From: Chitinophaga sp. GbtcB8
GTDB lineage: Bacteria > Bacteroidota > Bacteroidia > Chitinophagales > Chitinophagaceae
Direction: 5' to 3'
NCBI RefSeq assembly: GCF_019091455.1
Contig: NZ_JAGXJN010000002.1
Span: 372,001-436,000, forward strand
DNA: 64,000 nucleotides
The notes below the pieces were generated by a model that was not told the origin of the DNA, searched no databases, and worked only from the letters and a program-made list of their open reading frames with translations. Both the position numbers and the translations under genes were made by a program. Below are positions 7,853 to 15,206 of this stretch, in pieces. Each line of letters starts with the position of its first letter. Position 1 is the stretch's first letter.

Positions 7853-8857
7853 ATGAGCAGCTTCCCCGTGCAGTACTCCATGTTATCGTCCAAAGCCCTG
7901 CAAGCCTTCATCATACAACAATATGGCGATCCTGCGCTTACGTGCCGCCTGCTGCTGCGTAATGTGAGCGATACCTATATTATAGAAAAGGACGGTGCGC
8001 CTGTGTACATTTTTAAAGTGTACCGGATCAGCCATCGCAGCCTGCACGAGATCCAGGGAGAGGTAGAGCTGCTGAACCGTTTGCACAAAGGCGGGGCCAC
8101 TGTTTCCTATCCCATACCGGACCTTCAGGGTAACCAGATCCAGGATTTTAATGCGCCGGAAGGCCTGCGGCACGGGGTATTGTTCAGCTATGCCAAAGGC
8201 AGCAATGTTTATGACCTGACGGAAGCGCAGCTGCAGCTGGTAGGCCGTGAAATGGCAAAGGTGCATAACATTACCGCCAACCTGGTGCTGCCACATGAGC
8301 GCGAAACCTACGATATTAAGCGCCTGCTGCTGCAACCCCTGGAAACCCTGGCGCCTGCGTTCAGGGATCACGCAGAAGGATATACGTACCTGAAGGATAC
8401 TGCACAAAAGGTGATACAGCAGTTAAATGAATTACCTACCGGTAGCTTTAGCCATGGGTATTTGCAGTATGATTTTTTACCCAAGAACTTCCATTTTGAT
8501 GAGCAGGGCCAGCTTACCTTTTTTGATTTTGACTTTACCGGGAAGGGATGGCTGGCAAATGATGTGGCTTCTTTTTTCCTGCATTTCTTTTTTCATGTGG
8601 GTGCCGGGAAAATGACGCAGGAAGCTGCTGACCGCGACTTCCAGGTGTTTATTGAAGCCTATCGTACCGTGCGCCCATTTTCCGATGATGAATTAAAAGC
8701 AGTGCCTTACCTGGGTTTTATATTCTGGATCTTTTATCTTGGTTACCAGTACATGCATTTTGAGGAGTGGTCGAACTGGTTTTTTACGCCGCGGTACTTA
8801 TCGGATAGGGTGCAGGTTATTAAGAAGTATGTGGAGCTGCACTGCAGGTTTAATTAA
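7853..8857 (+). CDS. Aminoglycoside-phosphotransferase-like (APH) kinase
   Basis: The 334-residue protein has the eukaryotic-like kinase fold of the APH/homoserine kinase II group. The N-lobe has NVSDTYIIEKDGAPVYIFKVYR with a candidate ATP-binding Lys, then the conserved IQGEVELLNRL segment; the hinge is FSYAKGSN. The catalytic loop near residue 198 reads HGYLQYDFLPKNF where the family usually has HGDxxxxN: the His, Gly and Asn remain but the Asp is replaced by Tyr, and an Asp appears four residues on. FFDFDFTGKG near residue 225 is the metal-binding motif. It is a cytosolic kinase of unknown small-molecule substrate. The aldo/keto reductase gene follows after 21 bp on the same strand, so the two are probably co-transcribed. 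Confidence 0.8.
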   Translation: MSSFPVQYSMLSSKALQAFIIQQYGDPALTCRLLLRNVSDTYIIEKDGAPVYIFKVYRISHRSLHEIQGEVELLNRLHKGGATVSYPIPDLQGNQIQDFNAPEGLRHGVLFSYAKGSNVYDLTEAQLQLVGREMAKVHNITANLVLPHERETYDIKRLLLQPLETLAPAFRDHAEGYTYLKDTAQKVIQQLNELPTGSFSHGYLQYDFLPKNFHFDEQGQLTFFDFDFTGKGWLANDVASFFLHFFFHVGAGKMTQEAADRDFQVFIEAYRTVRPFSDDELKAVPYLGFIFWIFYLGYQYMHFEEWSNWFFTPRYLSDRVQVIKKYVELHCRFN

Positions 8858-8878
8858 GGATTAATAATTTAAAGACAT

Positions 8879-9862
8879 ATGGGATTTTCTGCTAATCGTT
8901 ACGCTGAGATGGAGTATCGCCGTTGCGGCAAGAGCGGTATTAAGTTGCCTGCTATTTCGCTGGGGCTGTGGCATAACTTCGGGCATGTAGATGTGCCGGA
9001 TAACTACCGTAAAATACTGTTCACTGCTTTTGACAGCGGCATCACACATTTTGACCTGGCCAATAATTACGGCCCTTCTCCCGGAGCGGCAGAGGAGAAC
9101 TTTGGCCGTATCCTGCACAGCGACTTCCGCGGTTACCGCGATGTGCTGATCATTTCTTCCAAAGCAGGTTATACGATGTGGCCCGGGCCTTATGGCGACT
9201 GGGGCTCCAAAAAATACCTGGTATCCAGCCTGGTTCAAAGCCTGCGCCGTATGCAGCTGGATTATGGAGGTATCTTTTACCATCACCGCCCTGACCCGGA
9301 AACACCGCTGGGAGAAACCATGCAAACCCTGGACCTGCTGGTACGGCAGGGAAAGGCGCTGTATGTGGGCATCTCCAACTATCCCGCACAGGAGGCGGCA
9401 CGGGCTATTGCTATCTTAAAACAGCTAGGCACGCCCTGCCTGATCCATCAGCCCAAATACAGCATGTTTGAACGCTGGGTGGAAAATGGCTTACTGGACC
9501 TGCTGGGCGATGAAGGCGTTGGCTGTATTCCCTTTTCTCCACTGGCACAGGGCCTGTTAACCGATAAATACCTGCATGGTATTCCGCAGGATTCGCGTGC
9601 GGCAAAGCCGCATGGTTTCCTGAAAGAGCAGGATGTAACTGCGCGAAGATTGCAGCAGATCAAAGGGCTGCATGTTTTGGCGCAGCGGCGCGGGCAAACA
9701 CTGGCGCAAATGGCGTTGTGGTGGCTGCTGAAGGATGCGCGCGTTACCTCAGTGCTGGTAGGGGCCAGCCGGCCGGAGCAGCTGCAGGATACGCTGCAAT
9801 GTTTGAAGGCGGAGCGGTTTACGGAAGAGGAGCTGGGGGAGATTGAGGGGATATTGGGGTGA
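8879..9862 (+). CDS. yghZ: Aldo/keto reductase, YghZ/L-glyceraldehyde-3-phosphate reductase type
   Basis: The 327-residue protein follows the AKR14/YghZ pattern closely. EYRRCGKSGIKLPAISLGLW opens the barrel. The catalytic Asp and Tyr lie in FDLANNYGPSPG, the Lys in SSKAGYTMWPGPYGDWGS and the His in IFYHHRPDPETP. The cofactor loop GISNYPAQEAARA and SPLAQGLLTDKY complete the family signature. YghZ-type enzymes reduce aldehydes such as L-glyceraldehyde 3-phosphate and methylglyoxal using NADPH in the cytosol, so a detoxification role is likely. The length is normal and the start is supported by the family opening. It follows the APH-like kinase by 21 bp. A hairpin terminator lies 34 bp downstream. 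Confidence 0.9.
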   Translation: MGFSANRYAEMEYRRCGKSGIKLPAISLGLWHNFGHVDVPDNYRKILFTAFDSGITHFDLANNYGPSPGAAEENFGRILHSDFRGYRDVLIISSKAGYTMWPGPYGDWGSKKYLVSSLVQSLRRMQLDYGGIFYHHRPDPETPLGETMQTLDLLVRQGKALYVGISNYPAQEAARAIAILKQLGTPCLIHQPKYSMFERWVENGLLDLLGDEGVGCIPFSPLAQGLLTDKYLHGIPQDSRAAKPHGFLKEQDVTARRLQQIKGLHVLAQRRGQTLAQMALWWLLKDARVTSVLVGASRPEQLQDTLQCLKAERFTEEELGEIEGILG

Positions 9863-9895
9863 GCTGATTGCTTGTTTTACTGAAGATTTTTTGCG

Positions 9896-9927
9896 GAAGG
9901 GCCTTACTGTTTGTTAAAGGCCCTTTC
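9896..9927 (+). terminator. Hairpin terminator after the aldo/keto reductase gene
   Basis: AAGGGCCTT is mirrored by AAGGCCCTT (arms about 9897-9905 and 9917-9926). The tail after the stem is only three T, so it is weak; the leading AT-rich stretch could allow it to work in the other direction. Confidence 0.5.
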
Positions 9928-9928
9928 G

Positions 9929-10062
9929 CGTAGGTCCAGCTCCGGACTGCGCCCGCCTGTTTGGAGGGCTATGGAGCGTTGGAGGTCGTGTAGGGGCTTG
10001 TGGGGGCATGGGGCGGTGTCAAGCGGGGCGCGCCGGGCAAAGGTCCGTCGTATGGACCTACG
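9929..10062 (+). repeat. Structured dispersed element, copy A (possible ncRNA)
   Basis: The element is closed by a perfect 10-bp inverted repeat, CGTAGGTCCA at 9929-9938 and TGGACCTACG at 10053-10062, continued inwards by CGGAC/GTCCG. Its interior begins with a 20-bp block (9946-9965) identical to positions 28366-28385 in copy B. Interior lengths are nearly equal (95 and 93 bp). The outer stem sequences of A and B differ, yet each is self-complementary. Strand is assigned only by the shared orientation of the core. Confidence 0.6.
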
Positions 10063-10153
10063 GCGCAGTGCATTGAGATGGCGTGCGTGATAAGCATGTA
10101 GCTCATCCTTCATCGTACTTCCTACATCCGGCTTACCCCTTCGGTTTTTATGC

Positions 10154-10161
10154 TACCTTTG
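10154..10161 (+). promoter_or_regulatory. -7 element of cvfB
   Basis: TAccTTTG matches the Bacteroidota -7 consensus and lies 20 bp before the ATG at 10182. It supports that start over an in-frame ATG at 10083. No clear -33 element was seen. Confidence 0.5.
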
Positions 10162-10181
10162 CGGGATTAATCCATTACTAC

Positions 10182-11015
10182 ATGTTCAATATTGGTGCAT
10201 ATAACCGGCTGAAAGTGAAGAAAACATCTGACTTTGGAGTATTCCTGGACGGAGGCGAACAGGAGATCCTGTTGCCTAAAAGGTACGTGCCTGCGGATAC
10301 CAAACCTGGCGACGAGCTGGAAGTGTTCCTGTACCATGATTCCGAGAACCGCCTCATTGCCACTACCGATAAACCCAAAGGCGTAGCCGGCGATATCCTG
10401 CTGCTGAAAGCCGTGGATGATACGGAGCAGGGCGCTTTCCTGGACTGGGGCCTGATGAAAGACCTGTTTGTGCCCAGATCCCAGCAAATGAGCACTATGC
10501 AGAAAGGACAGGAGTACCTGGTGCGTATTTACATTGATAACCTCACCGGCCGTATTGCGGCTACGGAAAAAATAGATCCCTACCTGAGCAATGAACAGCT
10601 GACCGTAAAAGAAATGGACCCGGTGGAAATGATCATTTACCGCCGTACACAGCTGGGTTATGTGGTGATCATCAACCAGCAACATATTGGACTGCTGCAT
10701 TTCAATGAAGTGTTCCGCACCCTGGACATTGGCGAACGCCTGCAGGGTTTTGTGAAAAAGATCAAGGAGGAGAATAAGATAGATGTTGTGCTTGGACAGG
10801 CAGGTTACAAAAAAGTGGAGGATGAAAGTGGAAAGATCCTGCGGCTGCTGCAGGAGAACAATGGTTACCTGCCTTATCATGATAAATCAGATCCAGAGGA
10901 GATCTATGCGTTCTTTGGCATGAGCAAAAAGACGTTTAAAATGACGACGGGCAGTTTGTATAAACAAAAGAAGATCGAGTTTACGCAAACGGGGATAAAG
11001 TTGGTGGAAGAATAA
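10182..11015 (+). CDS. cvfB: CvfB-type S1 RNA-binding protein
   Basis: The 277-residue protein begins MFNIGAYNRLKVKKTSDFG. An upstream in-frame ATG would add 33 residues lying across the -7 element. CvfB (YitL) proteins have three S1-type OB folds and a C-terminal winged helix. Here the first S1-like unit contains SDFGVFLDGGEQEILLPKRY, the second EQGAFLDWGLMKDLFVPRSQQ, and the third IINQQHIGLLHFNEVFRTLDIGERLQGFVKKI. The winged helix spans about residues 215-277 (PYHDKSDPEEIYAFFGMSKKTFKMTTG). The family binds RNA and affects virulence gene expression and translation in Gram-positive bacteria; its role in Bacteroidota is not established. It is probably a single-gene unit. Confidence 0.9.
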   Translation: MFNIGAYNRLKVKKTSDFGVFLDGGEQEILLPKRYVPADTKPGDELEVFLYHDSENRLIATTDKPKGVAGDILLLKAVDDTEQGAFLDWGLMKDLFVPRSQQMSTMQKGQEYLVRIYIDNLTGRIAATEKIDPYLSNEQLTVKEMDPVEMIIYRRTQLGYVVIINQQHIGLLHFNEVFRTLDIGERLQGFVKKIKEENKIDVVLGQAGYKKVEDESGKILRLLQENNGYLPYHDKSDPEEIYAFFGMSKKTFKMTTGSLYKQKKIEFTQTGIKLVEE

Positions 11016-11018
11016 TTT

Positions 11019-11052
11019 GATTTTAGATTTACGATTTTAGATTTACGATTTA
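11019..11052. repeat. Tandem 14-bp repeat, about 2.4 copies
   Basis: GATTTTAGATTTAC occurs at 11019-11032 and 11033-11046, followed by a partial third unit, directly after the cvfB stop codon. It is a simple AT-rich repeat without clear function. Confidence 0.8.
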
Positions 11053-11225
11053 TTACTGCACCGGGCCGGAAGACGGGCGGTATGTTTTGTGCTTTATGCT
11101 TTTCGCTTATGAAATTATCTCCTGATGCCAGACCGTTCACCGCGGTTACTTCCCAGCCGTTAGTATAGGTAAATATCTTTTTCGGTATTGTCGTTTGTGC
11201 CTTAGCGTTAGCGGCGGTTGGGCTG

Positions 11226-11834
11226 ATGATAGGGGCTGTTTGCTTATTGTTTATGGAGGATAATACACCGTTGTGGGGACGTTTTGCACTGCTGTGCATT
11301 GCGTTGGTGATGAATGGAGTGCTGTTATACCTGATCCTGAAAGGGAAACGATACACCACTATTACCGTGGATAAAGACGGGGTGCAGTTCTATAACCAGT
11401 ACACTAAAACTATTGTTAAAACCCTGCAGTGGCACTCCTTTAGCAAAGCCCTCGGCAGTACGAAAATCAGGGATCTAACCCATGATGTAAATAAGGAAAC
11501 TACTTCCGGTATGGTGAATGGGGCACGGATCAGCTCAGATCATTTTCAGTGGTGGTATATGCAGGATGGGATACCGGTAAGCCAGAAAGAAACGTTCCGC
11601 GGGGCGCATCCGTTCCATGTGTTCTTTGCCAACCGGGGAGAGCTGATCGCTGCGTTTATGAAGGGGCTGAAACAATACCGCCCGGATCTGAAAGTTGACC
11701 CCTTGTTATTCATCACTTTTTTTATTGATCCCAATACTTATGAACATCAGCGCGGTAAACAGACCATTACGTTTGTGGCAGGCTTAGCGTTTGCTGCGAT
11801 CATTTTTGCGATCATCTATTATTTTGTGCGATAG
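11226..11834 (+). CDS. Membrane protein of unknown function, N-terminus cut by an in-frame stop
   Basis: The open frame from ATG 11226 gives 202 residues with one full TM segment near residues 18-40 (FALLCIALVMNGVLLYLIL) and another at the C-terminus (TFVAGLAFAAIIFAIIYYFV). The middle is soluble, with KRYTTITVDKDGVQFYNQYTKT, like PH-type or YcxB-like membrane proteins. The same frame extends upstream: ATG at 11109 encodes MKLSPDARPFTAVTSQPLV, then a TAG at 11166-11168, then VNIFFGIVVCALALAAVGL running straight into Met11226. The first TM helix is therefore split by the stop codon, and Met11226 lies in its middle. Either the gene carries a nonsense mutation or translation starts internally. 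It is convergent with the helicase gene, 7 bp apart. I do not recognise the family. Confidence 0.6.
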   Translation: MIGAVCLLFMEDNTPLWGRFALLCIALVMNGVLLYLILKGKRYTTITVDKDGVQFYNQYTKTIVKTLQWHSFSKALGSTKIRDLTHDVNKETTSGMVNGARISSDHFQWWYMQDGIPVSQKETFRGAHPFHVFFANRGELIAAFMKGLKQYRPDLKVDPLLFITFFIDPNTYEHQRGKQTITFVAGLAFAAIIFAIIYYFVR

Positions 11835-11841
11835 TGATGGC

Positions 11842-13212
11842 TTATTGCGCCGAACCGGAAGATGGACGGTTATTATACCGTTTAGGCTGGCTATTCTGTT
11901 TACGTTCGCCGCCCTGGGACCGGGATGACTGACCACTACCACTGTTCTCTGTTCTGGATTTGTGCTGATGATTGCCGGAACCCTGTTTACGGTGACCTCC
12001 ACCTCCACCACCTCCGTGACGGGGCTTGCCATGGTGGCCGCCTTCCGGACGTTCAGAGCGGGGTTTCATTACCGGGGCGGGACCTATCTCCGGCGGTATT
12101 ACACCGCGGGGTACCTGTTTACCCAGGGTTCTTTCTATGCGGGCAAAACGGCCCATTTCCTTTCCACTTACAAACGTATATGCGGTACCGTCAGTAGCTG
12201 CACGGGCGGTACGTCCAATGCGGTGAATGTAGTCTTCGCCGTCTTTGGGAACGTCGTAGTTGATCACCAGGTCAATATCTTCAACGTCAATACCACGGCT
12301 CAGGATATCGGTGGCCACCAGCATTTTAAGCTTCTTGTTCTTAAAATCCAGGAGGGCCTGTTCGCGTTTTTCCTGTTCCAGGTCGGAGTGAATGAGCTCT
12401 ATGGAGAACTTTGCGCGGTGCAGCTCCGCGTATAGCGTTTTTACGTTCTGTTTGCTGGAGCAGAAGATGATCACGCTATCAAACTGCTTTTGTGTGAGCA
12501 CGTGTTTGATGAGCGGGATCTTTTGCTGTTCATGCACCATGAAAACTTCCTGCACGATCTTTTCCGGCGCCTTGCCCAGGGCAATGGAGATGTGCTCAGG
12601 ATCCTGGAGGATCTTCATTGCCAGCTGTTTGATCTTGGTAGGCATGGTGGCGGAGAACATGAGGTTCTGGCGCTCTTTGGGCAGGAAGGAGATGATCTTG
12701 ATGATATCGTCGTAAAAGCCCATGTCCAGCATGCGATCGGCATCGTCCAGCACCAGGTATTTCAGCTTTTTCACATTTACATAACCCATGTTCAGGTGGG
12801 CTATCATGCGGCCGGGCGTGCAGATGACAATATCCACCCCGGTGGCCAGGGCCTTTTTCTCTGCGGCAAAGTTAGCGCCGCCGGTGCCGCCGTATACGGC
12901 TATGGAACTGATATCGGTGTAGTAGGTTAGTCCTTCCAGCGCCTGGGCTATTTGCATGGCCAGCTCGCGGGTAGGTACTATCACCATTGCGTTAATGCTA
13001 TGTTCGTCGCGGCCCTGCGTAAGCAGATTATGCAGCACGGGCAGCAGGAATGCGGCCGTTTTGCCGGTACCTGTTTGTGCGGAGGCCAGTATATCGCGGC
13101 CTGCGATAATAGGGGGTATTACCTGTTCCTGTACAGGAGTGGCGGTGTTGTAGCCCATTGCGTAAATACCATCCAGTAGATCGTCGTCAAAACCAAATTC
13201 GTGAAATTGCAA
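11842..13212 (-). CDS. DEAD-box RNA helicase, RhlE-like
   Basis: The 456-residue protein has the full set of helicase motifs: Q motif TPVQEQ, motif I AQTGTGKT near residue 46, PTRELA, TPGR, motif II DDAD (VLDDADRML) near residue 152, SAT, ATDILSRGIDVEDIDLVINYD and HRIGRTARA. The tail from about residue 385 is basic and rich in Gly, His, Ser and Asn, typical of RhlE-like proteins that bind RNA loosely. The start codon is TTG at 13212: no ATG precedes it in frame before a stop at 13228-13230, and starting at the next ATG would remove the conserved aromatic of the Q motif. Motif II reads DDAD instead of DEAD, unusual for the family. Role: remodelling RNA or ribosome assembly in the cytosol. Confidence 0.9.
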   Translation of the reverse strand: MQFHEFGFDDDLLDGIYAMGYNTATPVQEQVIPPIIAGRDILASAQTGTGKTAAFLLPVLHNLLTQGRDEHSINAMVIVPTRELAMQIAQALEGLTYYTDISSIAVYGGTGGANFAAEKKALATGVDIVICTPGRMIAHLNMGYVNVKKLKYLVLDDADRMLDMGFYDDIIKIISFLPKERQNLMFSATMPTKIKQLAMKILQDPEHISIALGKAPEKIVQEVFMVHEQQKIPLIKHVLTQKQFDSVIIFCSSKQNVKTLYAELHRAKFSIELIHSDLEQEKREQALLDFKNKKLKMLVATDILSRGIDVEDIDLVINYDVPKDGEDYIHRIGRTARAATDGTAYTFVSGKEMGRFARIERTLGKQVPRGVIPPEIGPAPVMKPRSERPEGGHHGKPRHGGGGGGGHRKQGSGNHQHKSRTENSGSGQSSRSQGGERKQNSQPKRYNNRPSSGSAQ

Positions 13213-13348
13213 GGTTCCAGTGCGTTTTTAAGTTGTAATCGTTTGTCTGAGGTTGAATTGTGCCCCCGTGAATACGATAGAAATCCAGTGAAGATAGGAA
13301 ATTTTCGGTTACGAAATGCGCTTAACGCCGAATGCTTCCTAATGCTTA

Positions 13349-13582
13349 ATGCTGAACGCCGAATGCTTAACGCTAAATGCAGCGGAGGGGTGGGGGGAAA
13401 TAAGCTGGTGGCGGGTAATTTGAGGGGGGAAGTGGGTTGGGGATGTGAGAGGCGTGTTTTGGGAGGCTGGGAGGGGTTGGGGAGGAATAAGGGGATTGGT
13501 GGAGACTGGGAGGAGGGCATTTGGTGGCCTGAAGGCCGGGCGGTTGGGCGGCATTAAGCGTTTAGCATTCGGCGTTCAGCAT
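13349..13582. repeat. 32-bp inverted repeats flanking a G-rich segment
   Basis: Positions 13349-13380 and 13551-13582 are inverted copies of a 32-bp sequence built from AATGC/GAACGCC units (30 of 32 positions match). A more degenerate related stretch precedes it at 13316-13348. Between them about 170 bp are very rich in G on the plus strand, including a G-quadruplex pattern at 13461-13482 (GGG, GGG, GGGG, GGGG with loops of 1-5 nt). No coding sequence was recognised here. The same repeat family recurs at 28303-28335. Confidence 0.75.
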
Positions 13583-13621
13583 ACTGTGAGCCTATTGCAG
13601 TGAGGGGTGAAAATGATGTAA

Positions 13622-13691
13622 AATTGTCTGGTTTGAATGGAAAATTGGTCTAAAAGTCTACCGTTAATTCCAATTAATAGGAGGAACTTTA
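13622..13691 (+). promoter_or_regulatory. Shared promoter box, copy 1 (upstream of the 438-residue GT-C-like gene)
   Basis: A degenerate form of the direct-repeat box: TGTCTGG near 13625 and TTGGTCTAA near 13645, followed by GAACTTTA at 13684-13691 as a -7 candidate. The distance from the GG of the second half-site to the -7 element is 37 bp, the same as in copies at 17112 and 59183. The start point would be near 13697. Confidence 0.45.
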
Positions 13692-13721
13692 TTACTGACA
13701 ACGAAGCTTAAACTTACCGGT

Positions 13722-13802
13722 CACACCGGGTGCTTGCCCGGTTGTGTCTGTTATTTTGAGGATTATATTAGGTTCCGCCTTTTCAGGCGGAACTAGTTTT
13801 TT
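13722..13802 (+). terminator. Leader hairpin plus intrinsic terminator (attenuator candidate)
   Basis: CCGGG at 13726-13730 pairs with CCCGG at 13737-13741, extended by CACA/TGTG. It is followed by a perfect 9-bp stem GTTCCGCCT/AGGCGGAAC (13772-13780, 13785-13793) with a TTTC loop and a T-run. A transcript from the box-1 promoter would meet this terminator before reaching the gene at 13871, so it is either an attenuator or the end of a small RNA of about 100 nt. Confidence 0.7.
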
Positions 13803-13870
13803 AGGACACTACACCTACCGGAGTATTGTTATCACGGCACATCGCTATGGTGGGTTTAATCATTAATTGT

Positions 13871-15187
13871 ATGCAGCAATTTGGCACCATTGGCATTTTA
13901 ACGGCTGAACATACTCCTGGTACAACCTTCTGGCAATGGACCTGGTATGTCAGGGAAAACAGGTTATACCTGTTGCTGTCTGCCGGCCTTATACTCATAC
14001 AGTTCATTGTATTTAAATCCCTGTTTCCCAATCCTAATTTCCTGCCGGAATCTTATGCTTACCTGGAAATGGCCGCAGCTAACAAGGACATTAGTATATG
14101 GCCTGTGGGATACGCTAAATTTTTGCGGCTGGGCAGCCTGTTTACCCATTCAGCTACTGCGTTGGTTCTTTTCCAATACTTATTGCTGCAAATATTTATC
14201 CTCTACTTCATTTTCACACTTACCTATTTCCTCAGGCCCGGGAAGATCATTACCGCGCTATTATTTTTCATAGGGGTCATAAACCCGCTTCTGCTGCATG
14301 TGAGTAATTTAATTTCCAGTGATGCGCTGTTCACTGCCTTGAGTATTGGTTGGGCTACGCAACTGTTATGGATCATGAAAGGGGCCAGGCTGCCGCTGTT
14401 GATAATACATGCCCTGCTGTTATTGCTGGTATTTACCCTAAGTTATAATGCATTGTATTACCCGGTGATCAGCATGGTTATCATTGCAATTTCAAGATCA
14501 TATATCCTGTTTAAACTGGCTGGTAACTTATTGATATTCGTTTTTATAGGAGGGTATATTATACATACGGTTAAAACGTACCAGCGGGAAACAGGTAATA
14601 CCCTGTATATGTATACGTATACAACACCGGAAGCACCGGCAAAAATACCTCCCCGTTTAAGGCCGCTGCATGCTGTTATCCGTCATATGGATTCGCTGCG
14701 GCAGGTGAAGGTGTGGCAATGGTCCGCTATGGCCCCGTTGTACGGAAGTTATGGCGCCTATGCCATGCGTAAATATCCAGGTCTTTATGTAAAGTATTAT
14801 CTTTTACCTAATCTCATAACTTTTTATGTACCGGAGGAGGAATCCCTGGACGGGATTGCGGCACCTTATACGCTCATAATAGCTTTATCCAATCTTGGAT
14901 TTTTAACCGGCTGTATTATTTTTTTTGTGATCAATGATTTTAAAAGCGGCGGGTATTTGTATAAAATATTGTTGGGGGCTTTTATATTATGGTTTGCCAA
15001 TGGAGCCTTTAGTATAATGGCAGGCCCTATTGTATTGAGATACCAGGTATTTTCAATGATCATTAGCGCTGCATTTTCCCTGATCATTATAGAATATTTC
15101 ATTAATGCGGCCAATGCAGATGAACCGAAAACTATAAACCTCAGAGCAGATGATGCACCTGTGCTGGTGGGTGAATCATTGCACTGA
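13871..15187 (+). CDS. GT-C-like polytopic membrane protein (paralogue 1 of 3)
   Basis: The protein has 438 residues from MQQFGTIGILTAEHTPG. The open frame extends to an ATG at 13826, but the chosen Met gives an N-terminus of the same length before the first TM segment as in the paralogues. About ten hydrophobic segments fill the protein. Landmarks shared with the proteins at 17239 and 63164 are IWPVGYAKFLRL after the first loop, NLISSDALFTALSIGWATQLLWIM, and SYNALYYPVIS. The first loop has PESYAYLEMA where the paralogues have SDSWSYI or HGDSFVYL, so Glu replaces the candidate catalytic Asp. The topology and acidic loop resemble GT-C glycosyltransferases, which use lipid-linked sugars at the outer face of the inner membrane. 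The family is not named by me. It is convergent with GH2. Confidence 0.6.
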   Translation: MQQFGTIGILTAEHTPGTTFWQWTWYVRENRLYLLLSAGLILIQFIVFKSLFPNPNFLPESYAYLEMAAANKDISIWPVGYAKFLRLGSLFTHSATALVLFQYLLLQIFILYFIFTLTYFLRPGKIITALLFFIGVINPLLLHVSNLISSDALFTALSIGWATQLLWIMKGARLPLLIIHALLLLLVFTLSYNALYYPVISMVIIAISRSYILFKLAGNLLIFVFIGGYIIHTVKTYQRETGNTLYMYTYTTPEAPAKIPPRLRPLHAVIRHMDSLRQVKVWQWSAMAPLYGSYGAYAMRKYPGLYVKYYLLPNLITFYVPEEESLDGIAAPYTLIIALSNLGFLTGCIIFFVINDFKSGGYLYKILLGAFILWFANGAFSIMAGPIVLRYQVFSMIISAAFSLIIIEYFINAANADEPKTINLRADDAPVLVGESLH

Positions 15188-15206
15188 GGTTTGTGTTATA
15201 AATGTT

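Noticed and set aside
9904..10113. 69-codon minus-strand ORF over the structured element
   Set aside because: Its sequence is explained by the repeat element, and the copy at 28349 does not keep the frame.
13201..13557. 118-codon plus-strand ORF upstream of the helicase
   Set aside because: It runs through repeat arms and the G-rich stretch, is low-complexity and shows no domain.
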